Source: Myxococcota bacterium (lineage in GTDB: Bacteria > Myxococcota_C > UBA6777). From it: a DNA stretch of 64,000 nt. The notes under the pieces were generated by a model that worked only from the letters and a program-made list of their open reading frames with translations, searched no databases and had not been told where the DNA came from. Where the stretch lies: NCBI GenBank assembly GCA_023150835.1, contig JAKLKB010000002.1, positions 62,001 through 126,000 of the forward strand, written 5' to 3'. Positions 34,844-43,013 of this stretch are shown here, piece by piece; within the stretch, counting starts at the first letter, position 1; each line of letters opens with the position of its first letter. The translations under genes were made by a program, and so were the position numbers.

Positions 34844-35731
34844 ATGAAGATCGAACAACAAGAGCAAAAACGCATCTTCGCACAGATGTACAACGAGGCC
34901 AACCAACTGCAAAACGCCGATCCTGCCGCCGCCTTACAGATCTTTGAAGAGATGCAATCGCGCTTCCCACACGCCGAAGGCATCGCTCCTTGGATCGCTT
35001 ATTTGCGCAAACGCATCCAACGCTCCGAAACAGCCCCATCCACCGCCTCTTCCACATCTTCTCCCAAACTCGGCGCGGCACAACCCCTCACATCCAACCA
35101 GACTTCTCACACACCGTCTGCTCCATCCGCCCAAAGCGCTGCTCCACCCGCCAAAGACGCTGCTCCATCCGCCCAAAGCGCTGCTCCATCCGCCCAAAGC
35201 GCTGCTCCATCCGCCCAAAGCGCTGCTCCATCCGCCCAAAGCGCTGCTCCATCCGCCCAAAGCGCTGCTCCATCCGCCCAAGTCGAGATCGATCAAGATC
35301 AGATCAAACAATGGGTGCGCCAAGCAGGTGATGCCGCGAAAGAAGGCGATCGAGATGCCGCAGCAGCATTATTCGATCGAGCCTTACGGATGTTGCGCGA
35401 TGGCGGTGGTCCGGAAAAAACGCGCCTCAAGCTCATGGAAAAACGGCTGTCCATCAAGGCAGATCGAGCCATGTGCATCGAAGGTGCAAACATCTCCCAA
35501 GAGACAGGAGACTTGGATCTCGCAGGGCGTTTCTTGGAGATCGCCGTCCGACAAAACCCCCATGACTTGGAGTGTTTGCGCATGGATGTCGCGATCGCTC
35601 GACAGATCGCCACACCCCACCGCCTCTTGAGCGCGCTGTTAAAGCTTAGCGATGCTTACGAAAAAACGGGCGATCTGGTCTCTTACGACCGAACACAACG
35701 GGAGCTTCGTGCCGTTCGCGATCAGATGTAG
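34844..35731 (+). CDS. Helical/TPR-like protein with SAQSAAP heptad repeats
   Basis: A 295-residue protein. The ATG at 34844 has AAAGGA 7 bases upstream; longer frames lack a site. N-terminal helices (EQKRIFAQMYNEANQLQ, AAALQIFEEMQSRFP) form a TPR-like hairpin. Residues about 95-145 are seven-residue repeats SAQSAAP encoded by a 21-bp tandem repeat. The C-terminal 150 residues hold further TPR-like helices (DAAKEGDRDAAAALFDRALR, DLDLAGRFLEIAVRQNP). Cytoplasmic; probably a protein-binding adaptor, possibly in the regulon of the divergent sigma factor. The stop is 4 bases before MITE-like copy C. Confidence 0.65.
   Translation: MKIEQQEQKRIFAQMYNEANQLQNADPAAALQIFEEMQSRFPHAEGIAPWIAYLRKRIQRSETAPSTASSTSSPKLGAAQPLTSNQTSHTPSAPSAQSAAPPAKDAAPSAQSAAPSAQSAAPSAQSAAPSAQSAAPSAQSAAPSAQVEIDQDQIKQWVRQAGDAAKEGDRDAAAALFDRALRMLRDGGGPEKTRLKLMEKRLSIKADRAMCIEGANISQETGDLDLAGRFLEIAVRQNPHDLECLRMDVAIARQIATPHRLLSALLKLSDAYEKTGDLVSYDRTQRELRAVRDQM
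35117..35280 (+). repeat. 21-bp tandem repeat coding for SAQSAAP
   Basis: Seven to eight near-identical copies of GCTGCTCCATCCGCCCAAAGC in frame within the TPR-like gene; one copy differs (ACCCGCCAAAGAC). Copy number should vary without frameshift because the unit is a multiple of three. Confidence 0.95.
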
Positions 35732-35734
35732 CCG

Positions 35735-35842
35735 CACGAAATCCGCTCATAGTGCGATCACCAAATGTAGGGGCAGCCCCCCGTGGCTGCCTAAGAACAG
35801 GACGTCTACGTAATCTCGTGTATACATCACTCGGAGATCGTA
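35735..35842 (+). mobile_element. MITE-like element, copy C
   Basis: A 108-bp copy. The left end CACGAAATCCGCTCATAGTG starts 4 bases after the TPR-like gene stop; the right end reads TCGGAGATCGTA. The core inverted repeat GGGGCAGCCCCCCGTGGCTGCC is present. Copy D follows 106 bases later in the same orientation. Confidence 0.75.
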
Positions 35843-35948
35843 CCCATCGTACGAAGAGAAAGCGTGGTGGAACAGACCGTAGGAAGGGGAGGATTGTGGG
35901 ATAGGTAGCAGGGAGGAGGGGAACAAGACAACAAGAGATGAACGATTA

Positions 35949-36057
35949 TGCGAAATCCGCCTATTGTGTGATCGTAAATCGTAGGGGCAGCCCCCTGTGG
36001 CCCAACCGTAGGGCATCTACGCACGATCCTTCGATCACACATCTTGCGGATATCGTA
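35949..36057 (+). mobile_element. MITE-like element, copy D
   Basis: A 109-bp copy whose two ends match as imperfect 24-bp inverted repeats: CGAAATCCGCCTATTGTGTG on the left and, read on the other strand, CGATATCCGCAAGATGTGTG on the right. The right end abuts the stop codon of the minus-strand metallothionein-like gene with no bases between. Confidence 0.8.
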
Positions 36058-37995
36058 TTAATCGTTGTTTTGGGGTTCGTCGTTGTTTTGGGGTTCGTTG
36101 TTGTCGTCGCCTTGGGGTTCGTCATCGCCCGTAGCGGTGGGGTTTGCGGGGGCCGAGGCATCTTTTTGGGGAGCAGCGGTCGGCTCTTGCGAAGCAGCGG
36201 GTTCGTCTTGAGCGGCGTCGTTGTTTTGAGCAGCGTCGTTGTCGGCGAGTTGCGTACCGTCGGCAGGAAGCGCCCCATCGCCAAGCCATTTGCCAGCTTT
36301 CATAAAGGCCGCAAAGTGGGCTGCTTTGATCTCGACGGTGGTCCAGAAGATCTTGAACATCTTTTTGCCGCGCTTGGCGACCATCTTCTTAATCTTCTTT
36401 TTCTTGAGTTTCATCAGGTTGTATTTGACGCGCTGTTCGGCGGTAAAGATCTTTTGCTTCTTGAGGAAGTACTCGATCTTCGCGGCAAGCAAAGCGTCTT
36501 TCGCTGCGATCACTTTGTCGATTTGTTGCGTTAGTGCGGGGAGTGTGATGTGGATATCCATCATCAACGCAGCGAGGATCATTTTTTCGGCTTTGTAGCG
36601 TGCTTTCAACGGAAGCAGCGCACGTTTCATGTCGTACTTGAGGACATGAAGCTGTTGTTTTTGTTCTTGTGTCAACGACTTACGAAACTTCATTTGCTTT
36701 TGGATGCCCGCAAGCATGAAGGCTTTCATGTAAAGCTTGTGCTTGTTGCGCTTGCCCCGCTTACCGCGACGACCCCACTTACCGCGACGACCCCACACGC
36801 CACGACGGCCCCATGCTCGGCCTTTGTCGCCACCTTTCCAGCCCCAGTCTTTGCCTGCACCTGCTTGGTCTTTGCCACAAGTACACTTGCCGGGTTCGCA
36901 GTTGCACTTGCCGGGTTCGCAGTTGCAGCCGGGCGTTCCGCAGGTTGCAGCACTACAAGCAGCTTCTTTGGCGTGATCTTTTGCTTTTCCACACTTGCAT
37001 TCACCGGGTTTGCACTTGCACTTGTCGGGTTCGCATTTGCAATCAGGCGTTCCACAAGCCGCACACGCGGTTTTCGCAGCATCGCCTGCTCCGTGATGAT
37101 GGTGTCCTTTTCCGTGATGGTGATGGCCTTTGTCAGCGTGTTTGTGACCTTTGTCGCCCCATGCACCTTTTTTGTTTTTGCAAGCTTTTTTGCCAAAGGC
37201 TTTTTTACCAGAATGGCCGTGATGCTTGTGTTTTTTCAGTTTTTTGAAGGGACAGCCGCCGTCTTGAAGGCGAAGTTTACGAGCTTTTTTGTGCAAACCA
37301 AACGCGACCAATTTGGCCATTTTTTTTGCACGTTTTTGGGCTTTTTTCATCGCCATCTTGCGGGCAAAATACATCTTGGTGAAGGCGCGTTTGTCGTTTT
37401 CAGAGCCGAAGAAGGCGCGTTTTTCGAGAAAAAAGGCAGCCTTGGTCACCATCTTTTCGCGTTTAGCGGCCATCAAGGCTTTGCGTTTTTCAGCGATCAC
37501 CTTGGTATCGGGGTTGTCGCTCATCTTGGCTTCGGCAAGTTCTGCTTTGCGCAGCTTGACGTAAAGCTTGAGGCTTTTCATCTTGAGCTGCTTGCGAAGC
37601 TTAAAGCTCTTGATTTTGCCCTTCGCTTCAGGTGTCAGGCTGGCCATCAGTTTGGCTTTTTTGATGGCAAGGCGCTTGACGTGGGCTTTTCGGGCCGCAC
37701 GCATCAGCTTGCGCATCTTGCGTTGCTTGTTCCAACCGCGTTTTTTGGCGCGTTTGCCCCAACGACGGCCTTGGTGGCCCCAGCGGCCTTGGTGGCCCCA
37801 GCGGCCTTGGTGGCCCCAGCGGCCTTGGCGGCCCCAACGATCGCGGCCCCAATGACCGGGGTGGTTGGGCTTGAGGTAGGGACATGCCACAACAGCAGGG
37901 CAAAGTCTTTGTTGTGCGTGATGATCTGCTTTTGCACTCTGGGGCAGCAGTGCGAAAGAAAGACCGGCAACGAGCGTGAGAAGCAGTTTTCTCAT
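36058..37995 (-). CDS. Secreted Spy/CpxP-like protein with metallothionein-like cysteine modules
   Basis: A 645-residue exported protein. The ATG at 37995 has AAGGAG 5 bases upstream. Signal peptide 1-23 (AKA then DHH). Residues 48-79 are Trp/Gly/Arg repeats (WGHQGR). A Spy/CpxP-like helical region (about 118-215) opens with LTPEAKGKI. His/Lys-rich stretches (255-303) include two HHHHG motifs. Two 8-cysteine modules follow: Cys311, 314, 319, 321, 326, 328, 333, 335 and Cys347, 352, 357, 359, 364, 366, 371, 373, both with CxC(x4)CxC(x4)CxC spacing like metallothioneins. Then WGRRGK repeats (384-416), a second Spy-like region (439-530, LTQEQ and FTAEQ) and an acidic Asp/Asn/Gln tail. A periplasmic metal-sequestering chaperone is inferred. 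Very basic apart from the tail. Confidence 0.7.
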   Translation of the reverse strand: MRKLLLTLVAGLSFALLPQSAKADHHAQQRLCPAVVACPYLKPNHPGHWGRDRWGRQGRWGHQGRWGHQGRWGHQGRRWGKRAKKRGWNKQRKMRKLMRAARKAHVKRLAIKKAKLMASLTPEAKGKIKSFKLRKQLKMKSLKLYVKLRKAELAEAKMSDNPDTKVIAEKRKALMAAKREKMVTKAAFFLEKRAFFGSENDKRAFTKMYFARKMAMKKAQKRAKKMAKLVAFGLHKKARKLRLQDGGCPFKKLKKHKHHGHSGKKAFGKKACKNKKGAWGDKGHKHADKGHHHHGKGHHHHGAGDAAKTACAACGTPDCKCEPDKCKCKPGECKCGKAKDHAKEAACSAATCGTPGCNCEPGKCNCEPGKCTCGKDQAGAGKDWGWKGGDKGRAWGRRGVWGRRGKWGRRGKRGKRNKHKLYMKAFMLAGIQKQMKFRKSLTQEQKQQLHVLKYDMKRALLPLKARYKAEKMILAALMMDIHITLPALTQQIDKVIAAKDALLAAKIEYFLKKQKIFTAEQRVKYNLMKLKKKKIKKMVAKRGKKMFKIFWTTVEIKAAHFAAFMKAGKWLGDGALPADGTQLADNDAAQNNDAAQDEPAASQEPTAAPQKDASAPANPTATGDDEPQGDDNNEPQNNDEPQNND

Positions 37996-38386
37996 GGAGA
38001 CTCCTTGGGTTTGGATGGCTGTGGGAAACGATGCAACCGCGTGCATCAAGAGAAACGGATCGGAAAAGAACATCAAAACGAGGCTGATTTTGGTTTTGTA
38101 GTATCTTCAGTTGAAATCACAAGGCAAGGGGCAAAACAACCCGCCGTCGTTTTTTGTTCCGAGAACGAAAGTGAGGGAAGCGAAGAAACAACCGAAACAA
38201 GCTGCAAGCGCGTTTCAGGCGTATTTGAACGGCATGGACAAGCAGATCCAACGATCGGTTTACCAACCCAAAAGAAGTTTTTGCGATCCAAGCCCAGATC
38301 GGCGAGGATAAGACAGCGCTTGCCAAACCAAACAACCGCAAGATGCGGTCTCCGCAAGGCACAACAAAGAACAGAGAGGGAGTGAG
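37996..38386. other. Divergent intergenic region
   Basis: About 390 bases between the metallothionein-like gene and the MBL hydrolase gene. Open frames here lack ribosome binding sites and read as antisense shadows. Promoters for both genes must lie here; none was identified with confidence, and no metal-regulator palindrome was obvious. Confidence 0.4.
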
Positions 38387-39163
38387 ATGGCGTTCGAGAT
38401 ATGGGTCGTCGGTGTGGGGGATGCGTTTAGTGTTCGCCACTTTGGGACTTCTTTTTTGTTGCGACGTGGGGATTTTGTGTGCGGGGTGGATTGCCCCGAT
38501 CTGTATCGTCGAGCGTTGCACACACATCGATTTCAACACCAAGGGGATCTTTTGGATGCCCAACACCTCGATGCTTTGATCTTGACCCACCTACACGGAG
38601 ATCACGTCAACGGCTTAGAGATGGTGGCGGCTTACTTGCGTTTCGGTTTTCGCAAAAAACTCAAACTATACACTTCCAAAGAAGTGATCCAAGATCTCTG
38701 GGATCGCCGATTGTCGGTCTCTTTGGGACAGATGTGGGACGGCCAACGTTATCAAAAGCTCTCTGTCGAGGATTACTTTGATCTCGAAGAGATCCCTTGG
38801 CAGGTTCCCGTACAGATCGGCCCCTTTACGGTGACGACACGGCGCACCATCCACCACCTGCCGACGATGGCCCTTCAGATCAGCGATGGCGAACACACCT
38901 TCGGCCATTCGTGCGATACGGCCTATGATCCCGATCTGATCGATTGGTTACAGCGCTGTGATCTGTTTTTTCACGAAGCGAATTTCGGACCTGCACACAC
39001 ACCCCTCGAACGCCTTCAATCTCTCCCGCTTGAGATACGAAAAAAAATGCGCCTCGTCCATTATTCCGATCTGCTCGACCTCTCGACGCTTCAAGGCATC
39101 CAACCCGCCTCCGAAGGGCAACACATCGTTGTAGGTTCGGACGAATCCATCGGATTGATGTAG
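38387..39163 (+). CDS. MBL-fold metallo-hydrolase (RNase Z/beta-lactamase superfamily)
   Basis: A 258-residue metallo-beta-lactamase-fold hydrolase. The signature THLHGDH (His68, His70, Asp72, His73) is intact. Further ligands are probably His in RRTIHHLP, Asp in FGHSCDTAYD and His in LVHYSD. Two metal ions would be bound in the usual way. It looks more like the RNase Z-type branch than glyoxalase II, but lacks tRNase Z exosite features, so the substrate is not predictable. GGAG lies a few bases before the ATG. Cytoplasmic, monocistronic and convergent with the emfourin gene. Confidence 0.85.
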   Translation: MAFEIWVVGVGDAFSVRHFGTSFLLRRGDFVCGVDCPDLYRRALHTHRFQHQGDLLDAQHLDALILTHLHGDHVNGLEMVAAYLRFGFRKKLKLYTSKEVIQDLWDRRLSVSLGQMWDGQRYQKLSVEDYFDLEEIPWQVPVQIGPFTVTTRRTIHHLPTMALQISDGEHTFGHSCDTAYDPDLIDWLQRCDLFFHEANFGPAHTPLERLQSLPLEIRKKMRLVHYSDLLDLSTLQGIQPASEGQHIVVGSDESIGLM

Positions 39164-39185
39164 TGGAGAGACTGCGAGGGGAGAA

Positions 39186-39482
39186 CTATGCTTGCGGAAG
39201 CAAGGGGACCATCGCAAGAAGCTCATCTAACTGAGCGAGAAGATTCCCCGCCGCGCTATCATCGACGGCGTAGCGTCGGATCCCATCTTCGTCTTCGATC
39301 TCGATCTCATAGAGCGTACCATCGGGCATCTGTGACGAAGACAACGCAGCGGGTATGCCGAGCGTTAGTGCGGTTCCTTCAAATTGTTCTGCAACAACGG
39401 CGGCCTCTTCGGAGGCATCAAAGATCTCGTAGCGCTGTTCGAGGCCCCCAAAGCCACCGCTGGTCACGATCGCGATACGCAT
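39186..39482 (-). CDS. Emfourin-like inhibitor of protealysin-type peptidase
   Basis: A 98-residue protein. The ATG at 39482 has GAGGAG 6 bases upstream, 10 bases after the M4 peptidase stop. It starts MRIAIVTSGGFGG, followed by LSSSQMPDGTLYEIEIED and a C-terminal helix (AAGNLLAQLDELLAM), the pattern of emfourin. Emfourin is a slow-binding inhibitor of protealysin encoded in the same operon. It probably protects the cytoplasm or neighbouring cells from the protease. The operon pairing with a protealysin-like gene makes the call firm although the family is small. Confidence 0.85.
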   Translation of the reverse strand: MRIAIVTSGGFGGLEQRYEIFDASEEAAVVAEQFEGTALTLGIPAALSSSQMPDGTLYEIEIEDEDGIRRYAVDDSAAGNLLAQLDELLAMVPLLPQA

Positions 39483-39492
39483 CCACGACTCC

Positions 39493-40704
39493 TCACCAAC
39501 CAAACAAGCGCTTCACGCCTGCCCAAAAGCCCGTCTCTGGGGGCTTTGTGCCGGGTGTGTTCGCCTCCGCAGCGGTGGGCAGACCTGCGGGCGGGTTGTT
39601 GTTGATATCGTTGGCAGCATCGGTGGGAGAGCCATCTTTGTTGAGCAGACCGACAGAGACCCATGCCTCCAAAACGGCCTTGCGCTCGCTGCTATCGGCC
39701 CCGTAAAGAGAGCTTGCCGCTTCGAGACTGAGCTGCGCAAACTTCAAGAACGTTGCATCGGGATCTTGGAGACGTTGCAGGGTCTCGTACCAGATCTTGC
39801 CTGCTTTTTCCCACGCATAACCGCCGATCTGGGTGGCCGCAAGATAGAAGGCGCGGTTGGGGATGCCCGAGTTGATGTGAACGCCGCCATTGTCGCGGCT
39901 GGTCTTTACAAAATGGCTCATGTGGCCGGGCTGCGGATCTTTCCCAAGCAGCGGGTCATTGTAAGCCTCCCCGGGCGCTTTCATCGAACGCAGCGCTTGG
40001 CCTTTGATGTTCGGAGCCAAGATCTCTTTGCCCACCAACCATCCGGCTTGTGCGACGGTTTGCTTTTTCTTGAATTGTTCCGTCAAACAGCCGAAGACAT
40101 CGGCCAGATGTTCATTGAGCGCGCCCGATTGATAAACGTAGTTCAACCCGCCCGAAAATTGGACCATACCGTGTGAAAGTTCGTGACCGATGACCGTCAA
40201 GGCTTGCGTGAATCGCGTAAAGATCTTGCCGTCGCCATCGCCGTACGCCATCTGCTTGCCATTCCAAAAGGCGTTGTTGAAGTTGCGGCGCACATGCACA
40301 CTTGAGATCAGCGGCATACCCTTACCATCAAGAGAATCGCGCCCATACACTTCTTTCAAAAGTTGGTAAGTGTCCCCCGCTCCATCGTAGGCTTCGTTCA
40401 CAGCGGCGTCTGCATGGGCTGGATCGCCTTCGCCCCGTGCAAGGGCTTTTTGAAGCTCCGTCGAATATTCGGCGCTATAGACCTTGCGCTGCAACCCCTC
40501 GGCCTGAACGTCCAATTCTGCGGCAAAGAAAGCCATCGCCAAAGCCAGCGTGGTGCTGTCGCGTTCTTGGCGCACCTCTTCAGATATCTTTGCCAATTCT
40601 TCTACGGAAGCGATCAACTCGGTGTCACCCGATGCTTTGATTGCGTCGACCATGTAGGGGGGGATGATGCACTGGATCGGATCGTGACCATGACGACAAA
40701 CCAT
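39493..40704 (-). CDS. Protealysin-like M4 zinc metallopeptidase
   Basis: A 403-residue thermolysin-family peptidase without a signal peptide. It opens with CIIPPYMVDAI, the PPL-type short propeptide motif of protealysins (about 50-60 residues). Zinc site HELSH (His174, Glu175, His178) and the downstream Glu198 in NEHLADVFG are present, as is the late catalytic His in NGGVHINSGIPNRAFY. The C-terminus carries a short Pro/Asn-rich extension (about 40 residues). The ATG at 40704 follows GGAGG. Protealysins are released by non-classical routes and act on host actin or in competition. The adjacent emfourin gene completes a protease-inhibitor operon. Confidence 0.93.
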   Translation of the reverse strand: MVCRHGHDPIQCIIPPYMVDAIKASGDTELIASVEELAKISEEVRQERDSTTLALAMAFFAAELDVQAEGLQRKVYSAEYSTELQKALARGEGDPAHADAAVNEAYDGAGDTYQLLKEVYGRDSLDGKGMPLISSVHVRRNFNNAFWNGKQMAYGDGDGKIFTRFTQALTVIGHELSHGMVQFSGGLNYVYQSGALNEHLADVFGCLTEQFKKKQTVAQAGWLVGKEILAPNIKGQALRSMKAPGEAYNDPLLGKDPQPGHMSHFVKTSRDNGGVHINSGIPNRAFYLAATQIGGYAWEKAGKIWYETLQRLQDPDATFLKFAQLSLEAASSLYGADSSERKAVLEAWVSVGLLNKDGSPTDAANDINNNPPAGLPTAAEANTPGTKPPETGFWAGVKRLFGW

Positions 40705-40936
40705 ACAACCTCCTGTATCGAAGCAAATAGAACCTTGATGGAGATGCGCTGCAACGCGCTGAGCGGTTTCCCTGCGCACCAACCGCCAAGTCTAGGGCCG
40801 ATGCCCCAAACAAGTCAACAACGCTTGTCTTCGACAAGAAAAGACACCAACCAAACAACCGACTTGTGATAGAGGTGACTTGTTGGATAGATTTTGTGGG
40901 GCGCTGCCTTGCTGTTTTGTAAAAGGAGATCGTTCG

Positions 40937-41248
40937 ATGAAACAGATATCGTTGTGTGTGTTGTGCGCAGGTGCTTTGTTGTGGGCGGCGTGTACGCCTG
41001 CGCCGATGACAACGGCAGGATACAGCAAGACCTGTACAGCCAAAGAAGATTGCGCGGCAGTTTATGTTGGGCCTGTTTGCGGGTGTGGCTGTGACGGCGA
41101 CGCCATCGCCAAAACAGAGATCGATCGTTATCAGAAAGAATACAGTGCTCGCCAAAAAGGATGCGGTCAACTCCCGCTGTGTGCGCCTTGTCCCACCACC
41201 CGATACGAATGCAAGGCCGGCGTTTGTGCGATACTGAGCGGAAACTAA
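40937..41248 (+). CDS. Small cysteine-rich lipoprotein
   Basis: A 103-residue protein. The ATG at 40937 has AAAAGGAG 8 bases upstream. The signal peptide ends in lipobox LLWAAC (Cys19). The mature chain has ten or more cysteines (CTAKEDC, CGCGCDG, CGQLPLCAPC, CKAGVC) likely paired as disulphides. No family was recognised; the layout resembles the small Cys-rich surface proteins common in Myxococcota. Divergent from the M4 peptidase gene. Confidence 0.7.
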   Translation: MKQISLCVLCAGALLWAACTPAPMTTAGYSKTCTAKEDCAAVYVGPVCGCGCDGDAIAKTEIDRYQKEYSARQKGCGQLPLCAPCPTTRYECKAGVCAILSGN

Positions 41249-41427
41249 CGATCAGATCTGCCCAAAAAAGACGAGGGATGTTGTCAAGAGCGGTCAGTCC
41301 GATGCGTTGGAGACAGACGACCATTCGCATCAAGTGGCTTTTTGCATCATGCCGTCTATTTCGCCTCGGCAAGCCCCACCCCGCCTCACACCCCACCGAA
41401 CCATCCCCCGAAAGAATCCGCCCAGAA

Positions 41428-42396
41428 TCATTCGCCCGAACAACGATAGCGTTCATTGTCGCAGCACCCTTTTTGGGTGCCATCGCAACTATTGGCCTTT
41501 GCGCATTGCGCCCATGTGGTCATGCATTGTGTGCAAGTAGAGGAAAGCGACGAATAACAAGCGCCTTGGCAGTTTTGATCTGAGCCGCATGGTTGGAGGC
41601 ACTTGAGCAACGTATCGATCTCTGCACGTCCGCAACTATCGGGTTGTAAGCAAACATTTTGGCTTATTGCCGCATAATAGGCGCATTTCATCCCGCGCTT
41701 GCAGTCTTGATCCGATGCGCATTTTTTTGAGCAATAACCGAAACGACTTGCCGCCATCATGCACACCCCCGAAGAACAAGCGCTCCCTTCGGTGCAATAC
41801 TTCCCCTGATCGTGAGACACTTCGAGCTTGAGGCTGCCAAAGCAAGCAGCATATTCTTGGCCGCAACAACTGCCCGAAGCCGAAAGGGTACCGCTGCATT
41901 TGTTTTTGTTTACACAATCATAAAACTGGCGGATACATGGGCTGCAACCGGGTGATTTGAGCGTCTTGTCAAGGCAGCTAAGAAGACATGTACTGCGTTC
42001 TTCTATGGTTTTCGTGCTGGTGCCGCATTGGATTGTGCAGACATCGATCATGTCGTCTATATCGGCTTGGTTGCATTTGGCTCCGCTGGGGTTGGGAGTG
42101 GTTCCTCCGGGATTGGTATTGGGGAGGCCCAATCCACCCGAGCCGCCAGTAGGGGGGTTGGGATTTTTGGCGCACAGTCCGCCGCCTCCTTGGAGAGTTG
42201 CACAATAAAGGCTTTGGCAGTCGTTGTTCTTGGTACAGCTTTCGCCGTTGGGTCGGCCTTGGCTGTTGGTGCCACCGAGTCCACCGTTTCCACCGTTTCC
42301 ACCGTTCCCACCGCCCCCATAATTGTTGGGTACGCCACAGGCGATCAAAAGGCTAAGAGCGGAACTTGCGAAGAGTGCGAGGGTTTGTCGTTTCAT
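41428..42396 (-). CDS. Cysteine-rich lipoprotein
   Basis: A 322-residue lipoprotein. The ATG at 42396 has AAGGAG 8 bases upstream; lipobox LLIAC (Cys20). A Gly/Asn-rich spacer (GGNGGNGGLGG) follows, then cysteine modules of the CxxNNDCQSLYC type and repeated C(x3)C(x8-12)C units (about 30 Cys). Near residues 230-255 the EGSACSSGVC and CASDQDCKRGMKC motifs match the short Cys-rich repeats of Myxococcota extracellular proteins. Probable surface-exposed, disulphide-rich adhesin or stalk protein; no catalytic motif. Confidence 0.7.
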   Translation of the reverse strand: MKRQTLALFASSALSLLIACGVPNNYGGGGNGGNGGNGGLGGTNSQGRPNGESCTKNNDCQSLYCATLQGGGGLCAKNPNPPTGGSGGLGLPNTNPGGTTPNPSGAKCNQADIDDMIDVCTIQCGTSTKTIEERSTCLLSCLDKTLKSPGCSPCIRQFYDCVNKNKCSGTLSASGSCCGQEYAACFGSLKLEVSHDQGKYCTEGSACSSGVCMMAASRFGYCSKKCASDQDCKRGMKCAYYAAISQNVCLQPDSCGRAEIDTLLKCLQPCGSDQNCQGACYSSLSSTCTQCMTTWAQCAKANSCDGTQKGCCDNERYRCSGE

Positions 42397-42667
42397 GGTC
42401 TGTTCTCCTTGTCTTGTCTGGTTTGGAATCTTTGGGTTTGGGGGAGTGACGAATCGCTGGAAAGCGCCTTCTTTCGGAAGTGTTTGAACGCTGTTGTTTC
42501 GTCGTTGGGAGGGCCTTGTGGCAATGGATGTGCCAAGGGCCGCAAACAAGGGCATCGCCTTGTGCGGAAAGGAGATCGCCAAGATCGCCAAGGGATCGGA
42601 CAGATCGCACCGTCCAGATCACAAACACCAACGTGTCCAAAAGGCAGACAATCCCAAGCAACGGGCA

Positions 42668-42814
42668 GGGTTGTGTTTGGACAGAGCGGGAGCGATGGGC
42701 GGGGTTGTGTTCGGACAGAGCGGGAGCGATGGGCCGGGTTGTGTTCGGACAGAGCGGGAGCGATGGGCCGGGTTGTGTTTGGACGGGGCGAGGGTAGTGG
42801 GCGGGGTTGTGTTT
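42668..42814. repeat. 34-bp minisatellite
   Basis: Four and a half tandem copies of a 34-bp unit built on GGGTTGTGTTCGGACAGAG and CGGGAGCGATGGGC, with period exactly 34. It lies between the lipoprotein promoter side and MITE copy E. No protein reading is convincing. Confidence 0.9.
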
Positions 42815-42849
42815 GAGGGGATTCGTGCTATAAACCGAGCCGTTTGCTT

Positions 42850-42961
42850 TTGGTGTAGTGATCGTAAAGGCGTAGGGGCAGCCCCCTGTGGCAGCCCAAG
42901 AACAGGACTGCCATCGCGACTCGTGTCGACGTTTCGATCACACATCTCTCGGATATCGTGT
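42850..42961 (+). mobile_element. MITE-like element, copy E
   Basis: The most degraded copy on the left (only GTGATCG then CGTAGGGGCAGCCCCCTGTG kept), but with a clear right end CACATCTCTCGGATATCGTG. It lies about 50 bases upstream of the first spermidine-synthase-like gene, so it may carry or disturb that operon's promoter. Confidence 0.65.
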
Positions 42962-43013
42962 AAGGGTTCGGAAAGCAAGCACACACGGGCAAGATGGAAT
43001 CGGGAGGAAGGCG

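Noticed and set aside
36550-38385. 611-residue open frame on the plus strand
   Set aside because: Antisense to the Spy/metallothionein-like gene; Phe/Ala-rich translation typical of the reverse of a Lys-rich gene.
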